From DATMNI01 sp035570275 (lineage in GTDB: Bacteria; Acidobacteriota; Terriglobia; Bryobacterales; Bryobacteraceae), in NCBI GenBank assembly GCA_035570275.1, contig DATMNI010000399.1:1-15952 (forward strand): a DNA stretch of 15,952 bases. Direction: 5' to 3'. Both the position numbers and the translations under genes were made by a program. Shown one piece after another: positions 6,985-13,761 of this stretch. The notes beneath the pieces were generated by a model. That model was not told where the DNA came from. It searched no databases and worked only from the letters and a program-made list of their open reading frames with translations. Numbering within the stretch: position 1 is the first letter of the stretch; every line of letters begins with the position of its first letter.

Positions 6985-9645
6985 ATGAGCAAAGCGGTGT
7001 GGCTGTCTTGCGGGGCCTTCGTGTGTCTGTTTATGCTCACAGCTTCCCGCGCGGCCGACGATGCCGCGCTTCCGCCTGCCGCCAAGACCAAAGTTTCCTA
7101 CGCCCGCGATATCGAACCGCTGCTCCAAAAGCGCTGCCTGTTGTGCCACGGCGCTCAGCAGCAGATGAGCGGGCTGCGTCTCGATCAAAACCAAGCCGCA
7201 CTCAAGGGCGGGGCGTCGGGCAAAGATATCCTGCCGGGCAACAGCGCGGGAAGCCGCTTGATCCGTCTGGTGGCGGGCCTGGAAACTAAAGTCATGCCGC
7301 CGATGGGCGCCCGCCTCACCGCCGCCGAAATCGGCCTGCTGCGGGCGTGGATCGACCAGGGCGTCGATTGGCCCGCGCCGCCAGTCAGCCAGAACCAGCA
7401 GAACGGCGCGGCATCGCAATCTTCGCACTGGGCTTTTCAAAAGATCAGGCGTCCCGACCCTCCGGCGGTGCGCGACCGGGCGTGGCCGCGCACCCCCATC
7501 GACCAATTCATCCTGGCGCGGCTGGAGTCCGCGGGTGTCGCACCCTCGCCCGAAGCCGGCAAATTGACGCTGCTGCGGCGGGTGAGTCTGGATCTGACGG
7601 GCCTGCCGCCAACACCGGAGGAAGTTCGCCAATACCTGCATGACAACCGCCCGGACGCCTATGAGCGCATGGTGGACCGGCAGCTCGATTCGCCGCACTA
7701 CGGCGAGAAGTGGGCGCGTTACTGGCTTGACCTGGCCCGCTATGCCGACAGCGACGGCTACGAAAAAGACCGCTCGCGCCCATGGGCCTGGCGCTACCGG
7801 CATTGGGTGATCGACGCCATCAACCGCGACATGCCGTTCGACGAATTTACCGCCGAACAACTGGCGGGCGACCTGCTGCCGGACCGCAACCTGGATACCC
7901 TGGTGGCCACCGGCTTCAACCGCAACACGCTGACCAACCGCGAAGGCGGCACCGACCCCGAACAGTTCCGCGATGAGCAGGTGCTGGACCGCGCGGCCAC
8001 ACTCGGCACCGTGTGGCTGGGCCTGACGGTGGGCTGCGCGCAATGCCACAACCACAAGTACGACCCCATCCTCCAGAAGGAGTTTTACCAGCTCACCGCG
8101 TTTTTCAATACACAGGAAGAGGTGAATGTTCCCGCGCCGCTGCCTGGGGAATTGGGTCCGTACCTGGCGGCGCTGCCGGAGTTCGTACGCAACCGGCAGG
8201 CGTTGCTGGAGGAGTACAAGATCCCGGAGGCGCAGGCCGATTGGGAAAAGAGGTTGCGCGAAGCGGCGCTCAATCCCGGCCATAAAGAGGAATCCGACTT
8301 TTCTTACGGCGAATTCACCCACACCGTGGACAACGCCCGCAAGGTGCTGTTCCTGGACCCGGCGAAGCGCAGCGAAGTGCAGCAGGTGGAGATGCTGGAC
8401 CGTTTCATCGGTTCCTGCGGCAGCATGTATCCGAAAGAATATTGCGATGGCTTGAAACTGCGCGAGCTACGAACCAAGCTGAACGAACTGATGGCCAAGG
8501 CGCCGCAGGTGAGCTATGCGCCGGTGCTGCTGGAAAACGATGCGCCGCCCGAAACGTACATCCACGTGAAAGGCGATTGGCGCGACCGCGGAGAAGGAGT
8601 TCAGCCCGGCACGCCGGCCGTGCTGCCGCCCCTGCAAGGCCCACTGGAAGGCCCCCGGCAAGGCCCGCTTCAAGGAAAGACGGGAGAAAAGCCGACGCGC
8701 CTGGCCTTGGCCCGCTGGTTGACATCGCCCGAGAATCCGCTGACCTCGCGGGTGGGTGTGAACCGCATCTGGCAGGAGTTGTTTGGCCGCGGCATCGTCG
8801 CCACCTCGGACGATTTCGGCACGCAGGGCGACCGGCCGACGCATCCGGAGTTGCTGGACTGGCTGGCCACCGAATACAGGGAGCGCGGCTGGAGCATGAA
8901 GCAGATGGTGCGCGAAATGGTCACCTCCGCCACCTATCGCCAATCGTCCAACGCGCGCACCGATCTGGAAACGCGCGACCCTGACAACACACTATTGGCC
9001 CGGCAGTCCCGCCTGCGGCTGCCCGCCGAGGCGGTTCGCGACGAAACGCTCTACGCTGCCGGCCTGCTGGATTTGCGCATCGGCGGACGCAGCGTAAGGC
9101 CGGCGCAGCCGAAAGGCGTGGCTGAGCTATCCTACGGCGGATCGGTGAAGTGGGAGGAGAGCACCGGCGCCGACCGCTACCGGCGCGGCCTGTACATTCT
9201 CTTCCAGAGGACCGTGCCGTACCCGCAGCTTGTGACCTTCGACGCGCCCAACGCCAGCCTCTCCTGCACGCGCCGGGAGCGCACCAACACACCGCTGCAG
9301 GCGCTCAACCTGATGAACGACCCGGTCTTCTTCGAAGCTGCCCAGGCGCTGGCCTATCGGGTGATGAGCGAGGCGCCTGTGGCTGGAGCGCAAGCAGGCG
9401 GCGGTTTTCGCGACCGCCTCAATTACGCCTACGAGGTGACGCTGGGCCGCGAACCAAGCGCGCGCGAAGCCGAGCGCATGGGCAAATACTTCGATGAAAC
9501 CAGCCGGACTTTGCAGGCCAGCCCGCAAACCGTGAGCGCGCTGTTTCCGAACCAGTTTCCAGGCGTGCCGCAGGCCGATGCGGCGGCGTGGGTGGAGTTG
9601 AGCCGCGTGCTTCTCAACCTGGACGAATTCATTACCAAGGACTAA
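6985..9645 (+). CDS. planctomycete-type cytochrome c protein, PSCyt1-DUF1549-DUF1553
   Basis: An 886-aa exported protein. It has a signal peptide (about residues 1-23, ending SRA-AD), then a PSCyt1 haem-binding domain at about 40-125: CLLCH at 51-55, GLRLDQNQAALKGG, and KVMPPMG with the likely axial Met. Next is DUF1549 (about 145-375; SLDLTGLPPTPEEV, YGEKWARYWLDLARYADSDGYEKD, NREGGTDPEQFRDEQVLDR). It carries a second CxxCH, CAQCHNHKYDPI at 351-362. Last is DUF1553 (about 570-870; LARWLTSPENPLTSRVGVNRIWQELFGRGIV, TNTPLQALNLMNDPVF). Length and order are standard. Its partner DUF1501 gene lies 35 bp downstream. Such pairs are common in Planctomycetes and Acidobacteria beside sulfatases and polysaccharide-degradation genes, but the biochemical role is not settled. 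A four-unit PLQG linker at 8629-8676 is unusual. Confidence 0.95.
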   Translation: MSKAVWLSCGAFVCLFMLTASRAADDAALPPAAKTKVSYARDIEPLLQKRCLLCHGAQQQMSGLRLDQNQAALKGGASGKDILPGNSAGSRLIRLVAGLETKVMPPMGARLTAAEIGLLRAWIDQGVDWPAPPVSQNQQNGAASQSSHWAFQKIRRPDPPAVRDRAWPRTPIDQFILARLESAGVAPSPEAGKLTLLRRVSLDLTGLPPTPEEVRQYLHDNRPDAYERMVDRQLDSPHYGEKWARYWLDLARYADSDGYEKDRSRPWAWRYRHWVIDAINRDMPFDEFTAEQLAGDLLPDRNLDTLVATGFNRNTLTNREGGTDPEQFRDEQVLDRAATLGTVWLGLTVGCAQCHNHKYDPILQKEFYQLTAFFNTQEEVNVPAPLPGELGPYLAALPEFVRNRQALLEEYKIPEAQADWEKRLREAALNPGHKEESDFSYGEFTHTVDNARKVLFLDPAKRSEVQQVEMLDRFIGSCGSMYPKEYCDGLKLRELRTKLNELMAKAPQVSYAPVLLENDAPPETYIHVKGDWRDRGEGVQPGTPAVLPPLQGPLEGPRQGPLQGKTGEKPTRLALARWLTSPENPLTSRVGVNRIWQELFGRGIVATSDDFGTQGDRPTHPELLDWLATEYRERGWSMKQMVREMVTSATYRQSSNARTDLETRDPDNTLLARQSRLRLPAEAVRDETLYAAGLLDLRIGGRSVRPAQPKGVAELSYGGSVKWEESTGADRYRRGLYILFQRTVPYPQLVTFDAPNASLSCTRRERTNTPLQALNLMNDPVFFEAAQALAYRVMSEAPVAGAQAGGGFRDRLNYAYEVTLGREPSAREAERMGKYFDETSRTLQASPQTVSALFPNQFPGVPQADAAAWVELSRVLLNLDEFITKD
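8629..8676 (+). repeat. 12-bp tandem repeat inside the PSCyt/DUF1553 gene
   Basis: Four consecutive 12-bp units code PLQG, PLEG, PRQG and PLQG. They sit in the linker just ahead of the conserved LARWLTSPENPLTSRV start of DUF1553. The units differ mainly at third and a few coding positions, and the frame is kept, so they look like an expanded in-frame linker. Confidence 0.8.
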
Positions 9646-9676
9646 GCATTACCAAGGACTCGCACTACCAAGGACA
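9631..9676 (+). repeat. triplicated 16-17 bp unit carrying a Shine-Dalgarno sequence
   Basis: ATTACCAAGGACT occurs at 9631 and again at 9648, with a third, slightly changed copy (ACTACCAAGGACA) at 9664. The first copy codes the last residues of the upstream protein (ITKD-stop). The third places AAGGA (9670-9674) 6 nt before the ATG of the DUF1501 gene, so it acts as that gene's ribosome-binding site. Confidence 0.75.
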
Positions 9677-9680
9677 AACC

Positions 9681-11126
9681 ATGGATCGCGAACAGTTCCG
9701 CCAAATTCAATCGCGCCGCAAATTCTTTCAGGAATGCGCCGGCGGCATCGGCATCGTGGCGTTGTCGCAATTGCTGGAGCAGGAGGGCCGCGGGGCTTCA
9801 CCTGGGTCAACGCCGGAACTGAATCCGCTGGCGCCCAGGAAACCGCACTTCGCGCCCAAGGCCAAGAGCGTGATCTTCATGTTCATGGAGGGCGGCCCCA
9901 GCCAGCTTGACCTGTTCGACCCCAAGCCCGAATTGGAGAAATGGAACGGCAAGCCGCTGCCCGCGGAGATGACCAAGGACCTGCGCCTGGCCTTCACCAA
10001 GCCCAATGCGGCGGTACTGGCCAGCCCGCGCAAATTCCAGCCGTACGGGAAAAGCGGCATCGAGTTTTCGGACTACATCCCGCACATCGCCTCGCGCGCC
10101 GACGATCTCTGCCTGGTGCGATCCATGTTCACCGACGCGTTCAATCATCATCCCGGCCAGTTGCTGCTGTTCGGCGGCAGCATTCAGGTGGGCCGGCCCA
10201 CGGCAGGCGCTTGGGTGTTGTACGGCCTGGGCAGCGAATCGCAGAACCTGCCCGGGTTCGTGGTGCTGAGCTCGGGCGTTGGAACCAGCGGCGGCAGTTC
10301 GAACTGGTCCAGTGGATTCCTGCCCTCCACCTATCGCGGCGTGGTATTGCGCAGCTCGGGCGACCCGGTGCTGTACCTTTCGAACCCGCCCGGCATAACG
10401 CGGGACATGCAGCGGGCGAGTCTCGACACGTTGAAGGATCTCAACGAGGAGCATCTCACCGAGACCGGCGACATGGAAATCGCCTCGCGCATTTCGTCGT
10501 ACGAGTTGGCTTTCCGAATGCAAATGGCGGCGCCGGAGCTGCTCGACTTCTCGAAGGAGTCGCCCGAAACGCTGGAAATGTACGGTGTGAACCAGGACCC
10601 CACCCGTCAGTTCGCCACCAACTGCCTGCTGGCCCGCCGCATGGTGGAGCGCGGGGTGCGGTTCATCATGCTGAACCACGCAAGCTGGGACGACCACACC
10701 GACCTCAACCGCAAGCTCAAGAAGAACTGCGATATCGCCGACAAGCCGACCGCCGCGTTGATTCAGGATCTGAAGCAGCGCGGCATGCTGGACAGCACGA
10801 TGGTGGTGTGGGCCGGCGAGTTCGGCCGCACCCCGATGGTGGAAATCCGCAATACGCGCGACGAAAACAATGCGGGCCGCGACCATCACCCGCTGGCTTA
10901 CAGCCTGTTCCTGGCCGGCGGCGGCATGGCAGGCGGCACCGTGGTGGGAAAGACCGACCCGCTGTGCATGAACGTGATCGAGGACAAGGTCCACGTACAC
11001 GATCTGCAGGCGACCATGCTGCACTGTCTGGGGCTGGAGCACACGCGTTTGACGTACCATCACATGGGCCGCGATTTCCGGTTGACGGATGTGGCGGGCA
11101 ACGTGGTGAAGAAGATGCTGGCGTGA
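9681..11126 (+). CDS. DUF1501 family protein
   Basis: A 481-aa protein of the DUF1501 family, distantly related to the sulfatase/alkaline phosphatase superfamily. The N-terminus has a twin-arginine-like segment (SRRKFFQECAGGIGIVALSQLL, Arg12-Arg13), so export through Tat is likely. Family motifs: GGPSQLDLFDPKP (71-83), KPTAGAWVLYGLG-like GRPTAGAWVLYGLGSE, GEFGRTP (379-385) and GRDHHP (399-404), with candidate metal-site Asp and His residues. The C-terminus ends with the usual HDLQATMLHCLGLEH and MGRDFRLTDVAG. I chose ATG 9681 because it directly precedes the export signal and has AAGGA at 6 nt; the frame extends to 9588 but that would overlap the upstream gene without support. Surely co-transcribed with the PSCyt/DUF1553 gene. 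Its enzymatic reaction, if any, is not known. Confidence 0.93.
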   Translation: MDREQFRQIQSRRKFFQECAGGIGIVALSQLLEQEGRGASPGSTPELNPLAPRKPHFAPKAKSVIFMFMEGGPSQLDLFDPKPELEKWNGKPLPAEMTKDLRLAFTKPNAAVLASPRKFQPYGKSGIEFSDYIPHIASRADDLCLVRSMFTDAFNHHPGQLLLFGGSIQVGRPTAGAWVLYGLGSESQNLPGFVVLSSGVGTSGGSSNWSSGFLPSTYRGVVLRSSGDPVLYLSNPPGITRDMQRASLDTLKDLNEEHLTETGDMEIASRISSYELAFRMQMAAPELLDFSKESPETLEMYGVNQDPTRQFATNCLLARRMVERGVRFIMLNHASWDDHTDLNRKLKKNCDIADKPTAALIQDLKQRGMLDSTMVVWAGEFGRTPMVEIRNTRDENNAGRDHHPLAYSLFLAGGGMAGGTVVGKTDPLCMNVIEDKVHVHDLQATMLHCLGLEHTRLTYHHMGRDFRLTDVAGNVVKKMLA

Positions 11127-11150
11127 CTCCGGGACCTTGCGCATACGGCG

Positions 11151-11170
11151 GGTTGGAAAAAGTTCGAACC
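11151..11170. other. hairpin just after the DUF1501 gene
   Basis: GGTTGGAA and TTCGAACC, one mismatch, enclose a 4-nt loop 25 nt past the stop. It could help end transcription; no T-tract follows, so this is weak. Confidence 0.3.
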
Positions 11171-11256
11171 GCTCGGGGACCTGGTGCGAGCGAGGCGCGT
11201 GGCGCGCATGCGGCCCCGGCTGGGAAGCGGTGCTGGCGGGATCGCGACAGGCGGCG

Positions 11257-11368
11257 GGCGGATTGCCAATCCGCCGCACTCTCGAAAGTTGCTCGTGGAA
11301 GTTCGGCTGCGCGCCAACTCCCGGCAGGCGGATTGCCAATCCGCCGCAGGTTACCAACCTGCCCCACA
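11257..11368. repeat. palindromic intergenic repeat, copy A
   Basis: Two copies of the 19-bp near-perfect palindrome GGCGGATTG-C-CAATCCGCC (11257-11275 and 11327-11345) flank a conserved middle (CTCGAAAGT ... GTTCGGCTGCGCGCCAAC). A second palindrome, GCAGGTT-acc-AACCTGC (11346-11362), and CCCCACA follow. Bases 11271-11368 match 13615-13712 at about 92 of 98 positions. The copy lies between the convergent DUF1501 and 161-aa genes, which suggests a REP-like or terminator role. It codes nothing itself. Confidence 0.8.
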
Positions 11369-11392
11369 ACCCCCGAGGCACATCCGGATCCA

Positions 11393-11878
11393 TCAGTAAA
11401 AGTAGTCCCTGAGCCGGCGGAACCATGAACCTTTCGCGGTGTCCGGCCCCGCCGCCGCGCCTGGGGCCGCCCACTCCTGGCAGGCGGCCGCCAAATCCAC
11501 CAGACAGGCGGTGACGGCGTTGCGTTCGTTGCGGCCGATCACAGAACCCACGCGGTGCTGTGGCGCATAACGTCCCAGCGAGATGCGCACCAGGCCGGCG
11601 AACGGGTCGCGCAGGCGGTGTTTAAGACACAATCGCCGCGCCCGCGGCAGCATCTGCTGCAATTCGTCCCGCCGCTCGGAATACTGGCGGTGCTCGGCCT
11701 CCAGATCGCCGCTGATTTTAGCCGTATAACCGGGCAGCCGGTAGTACTTCCGATAGGCGGATTCCCACTGGTCCACCGCCCTCAGGTACCGTTCGACGGC
11801 CAGTCGAAGGGCGGCCACGAATTCCTGGTCGGAGCTCTCTCTGTCGCCGCCGGCGTCACCCTGAAAATCCGGGGTCAT
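11393..11878 (-). CDS. uncharacterised 161-aa helical protein
   Basis: I do not recognise this protein. It starts at ATG 11878 (MTPDFQGDAGGDRESSDQEF) and is mostly amphipathic helix. FVAALRLAVERYLRAVDQWESAYRKYYRLPGY forms the first long helix; HRQYSERRDELQQMLPRARRLCLKHRLRDPF the second. ISLGRYAPQHRVGSVIGRNERNAVTACLVDLAAACQEW is the most motif-like part, and the tail ends in WFRRLRDYFY. No signal peptide or membrane segment is seen, so it is probably cytoplasmic. The reading frame extends far upstream to 12205, but that part is compositionally odd and lacks a start signal. The chosen ATG lies 6 nt after a perfect TATAAT on the same strand, so it may be translated from a leaderless message. It is transcribed away from gltA. 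Confidence 0.65.
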   Translation of the reverse strand: MTPDFQGDAGGDRESSDQEFVAALRLAVERYLRAVDQWESAYRKYYRLPGYTAKISGDLEAEHRQYSERRDELQQMLPRARRLCLKHRLRDPFAGLVRISLGRYAPQHRVGSVIGRNERNAVTACLVDLAAACQEWAAPGAAAGPDTAKGSWFRRLRDYFY

Positions 11879-11884
11879 TCCGGT

Positions 11885-11890
11885 ATTATA
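11885..11890 (-). promoter_or_regulatory. -10 box of the 161-aa gene
   Basis: On the minus strand TATAAT is followed by six bases (ACCGGA) and then ATG at 11878. Transcription starting 6-8 nt after the box would begin at or next to the ATG, as in leaderless genes. No clear -35 is visible. Confidence 0.5.
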
Positions 11891-11983
11891 AGGTCGTCCC
11901 GCCCATTTGCGCCCTACTCCTGCGCCTAGCCGCCGGTTGGCGCGAAACCGGCCGCCTGTACCCGTCAAAGCACGGCCGCCATG

Positions 11984-12046
11984 AAAACACAGGCCGGGTG
12001 GCATGGGCGTGGCACGGGCCAAAACACAGGCCCGGAGGCCCGTGCC
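11984..12046. repeat. direct repeat plus 10-bp hairpin upstream of gltA
   Basis: AAAACACAGGCC occurs at 11984-11995 and 12021-12032. The second copy lies in the loop region of a perfect 10-bp inverted repeat, GGCACGGGCC (12011-12020) and GGCCCGTGCC (12037-12046). It sits between the divergent 161-aa and gltA genes and could be a REP-like element or affect gltA expression. Confidence 0.55.
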
Positions 12047-12149
12047 GCGATTCGTGATAAGTGTAGATATTAAGGTGTTAAAACTACTGTTCAGGGAAGG
12101 CGTCGAAGTTCCAGGAGTACAATTGTGGATGAAGGGCCAGGGTAAAACT

Positions 12150-13457
12150 ATGGATAATGACACGCTGACGATTACTGACAATCGGACCAAGCAGACGTAC
12201 ACCATTCCGATTTATCGGGGCACGGTCCATGCCACCGACCTGCGCCAGATCAAAACCGATCCGGGCGATTTCGGCCTGATGACCTACGATCCGGCCTTCA
12301 TGAACACGGCTTCCTGCCACAGCGCCATCACCTATCTGGATGGCGATAAGGGCATCCTGCGGTATCGCGGCTACCCCATCGAACAACTGGCCGAGAAATG
12401 CACCTTCCTGGAGGTGGCTTACCTGCTTCTCAACGGCGAACTGCCGACCGCTCACCAACTCGAACTCTGGAGCGGCGAGGTGATGAGCCACACCATGACG
12501 CACGAGAACGTCAAGAAGTTCATGGACGGCTTCCACCACGATGCCCATCCCATGGGCGTGCTGATCAGCACCGTGGCGGCGCTATCCACCTTTTATCCCG
12601 ACGCGCGCAACGTCACGGACGCCGATTGCCGGCGCAGGCAGGTGGTCCGGCTCATCGGCAAGATGCCCACCCTGGCCGCCTACGCTTACCGCCACCGGCT
12701 TGGTATGCCTTACGTTTATCCCGACCCCGAGCTCAGCTACACCAAGAATTATATGAACATGCTCTGGAAGCGGACCGAGCCGAAGTATGCCGCCAACCCG
12801 GTGCTTTCGCACGCCCTGGAAGTGTTGTTCATCCTGCACGCCGACCACGAGCAGAATTGCAGCACCAGCGCCATGCGCGCCGTGGGCAGTTCTCACGCCG
12901 ATCCCTTCGTCACCACGGCCGCGGCCATTGCCGCCCTGTCGGGCCCGCTGCATGGCGGCGCCAACGAAGAAGTGCTCCGCATGCTGGACGAGATCGGGTC
13001 CAAGGATCACATCTCCGAGTTCATCAAGCACGTCAAGAGCGGGGAGCGGAAACTCATGGGCTTCGGGCACCGCGTCTACAAGAATTACGATCCGCGCGCC
13101 CGCATCGTCAAACAGGTGGCCGAGGAAGTCTTCGAAGTGACCGGACGCAATCCCAAGATCGATATCGCCCTCGACCTGGAACGGATCGCGCTTTCCGACG
13201 AGTACTTCATCAAGCGCAGGCTGTATCCCAACGTGGACTTCTACTCGGGAATCATCTACCAGGCCATGGGCTTCACGCCCGATCAATTCACCGTGTTGTT
13301 CGGCATTCCGCGCACGGTGGGCTGGCTGGCCCAGTGGCAGGAAATGATGCAGGACCCGGACACAAAGATCGCCCGTCCGCGCCAGGTCTACGTCGGCGAG
13401 GAAGCGCGCGATTTCGTCCCGATCACGCTTCGCGACCGCGAATTAGCCAGCGCTTGA
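12150..13457 (+). CDS. gltA: citrate synthase (type II, GltA)
   Basis: A 435-aa cytoplasmic enzyme that condenses acetyl-CoA with oxaloacetate to citrate, the entry step of the TCA cycle. Similarity to E. coli GltA runs along the whole length. The catalytic triad is present: His268 in GPLHGGANEE, His307 in MGFGHRVYKNYDPRA and Asp363 in YPNVDFYSG. Other family blocks include FTASC-like MNTASCHSAITYLDGDKGILRYRGYPIEQL, ILHADHEQNCSTS and the terminal ARPRQVYVGEEARDF. Length fits the hexameric gram-negative type. I chose ATG 12150 because AGGG lies 7 nt before it and homology starts soon after. ATG 12129 is an alternative adding 7 residues (GGAG 11 nt upstream), and the frame extends to 12003 without support. 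It stands alone, with the 161-aa gene divergent and the secreted-protein gene convergent. Confidence 0.96.
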   Translation: MDNDTLTITDNRTKQTYTIPIYRGTVHATDLRQIKTDPGDFGLMTYDPAFMNTASCHSAITYLDGDKGILRYRGYPIEQLAEKCTFLEVAYLLLNGELPTAHQLELWSGEVMSHTMTHENVKKFMDGFHHDAHPMGVLISTVAALSTFYPDARNVTDADCRRRQVVRLIGKMPTLAAYAYRHRLGMPYVYPDPELSYTKNYMNMLWKRTEPKYAANPVLSHALEVLFILHADHEQNCSTSAMRAVGSSHADPFVTTAAAIAALSGPLHGGANEEVLRMLDEIGSKDHISEFIKHVKSGERKLMGFGHRVYKNYDPRARIVKQVAEEVFEVTGRNPKIDIALDLERIALSDEYFIKRRLYPNVDFYSGIIYQAMGFTPDQFTVLFGIPRTVGWLAQWQEMMQDPDTKIARPRQVYVGEEARDFVPITLRDRELASA

Positions 13458-13477
13458 ATTGATACATACACTGGTAT

Positions 13478-13712
13478 TGTGGGGCAGGTTGTTAACCTGC
13501 GGCGGATTGGCAATCCGCCTGTCACCTAATGGGGGCAAAGGCCGCATAGGATGGCTGGCTCGCTGCCGCATCGCACGGGCGGATTAGCAATGCGCCGGTG
13601 GGCGAATTAACAATCCGCGGCACTCTCGAAAGTCGCTTGTGGAAGTTCGGCTGCGCGCCAACTCGCGGCGGGCGGATTGCCAATCCGCCGCAGGTTAGCA
13701 ACCTGCCCCACA
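13478..13712. repeat. 42-bp inverted repeat enclosing palindromic repeat copy B
   Basis: The outer arms 13478-13519 and 13671-13712 are reverse complements over 42 bp with a single mismatch. Each arm itself holds two nested palindromes: GCAGGTTnnnAACCTGC and GGCGGATTGnCAATCCGCC. Between them are decayed versions (GGCGGATTAGCAATGCGCC near 13579, and GGCGAATTAACAATCCGCG near 13601). Bases 13615-13712 are the copy of the repeat after the DUF1501 gene. The element fills the gap between convergent gltA and the secreted-protein gene and could form a large cruciform or stop transcription from both sides. Confidence 0.85.
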
Positions 13713-13761
13713 TAGCGCCACGGGCGACCATCACCCCCCTCGGGTCTACGCACCTCCTGGT

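Noticed and set aside
6082..8322. Very long 746-aa open frame on the minus strand
   Set aside because: It lies opposite the ABC permease and the PSCyt gene, is Arg/Gln/His-rich with no family motifs, and is explained by codon bias of GC-rich genes on the other strand.
9807..11474. 555-aa open frame on the minus strand
   Set aside because: Antisense to DUF1501, low-complexity composition, and its start runs through the 161-aa gene and repeat copy A; no motif support.
11879..12205. N-terminal extension of the 161-aa protein
   Set aside because: The extra 109 residues have odd composition, cross the hairpin and gltA start region, and lack a ribosome site; the TATAAT box argues for the short start.
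12398..13462. 354-aa plus-strand frame inside gltA
   Set aside because: A frame shadow of citrate synthase with Arg/His-rich nonsense composition.
13478..13712. CRISPR array
   Set aside because: Repeats are palindromic, unevenly spaced and partly inverted, with no regular spacers and no cas genes.
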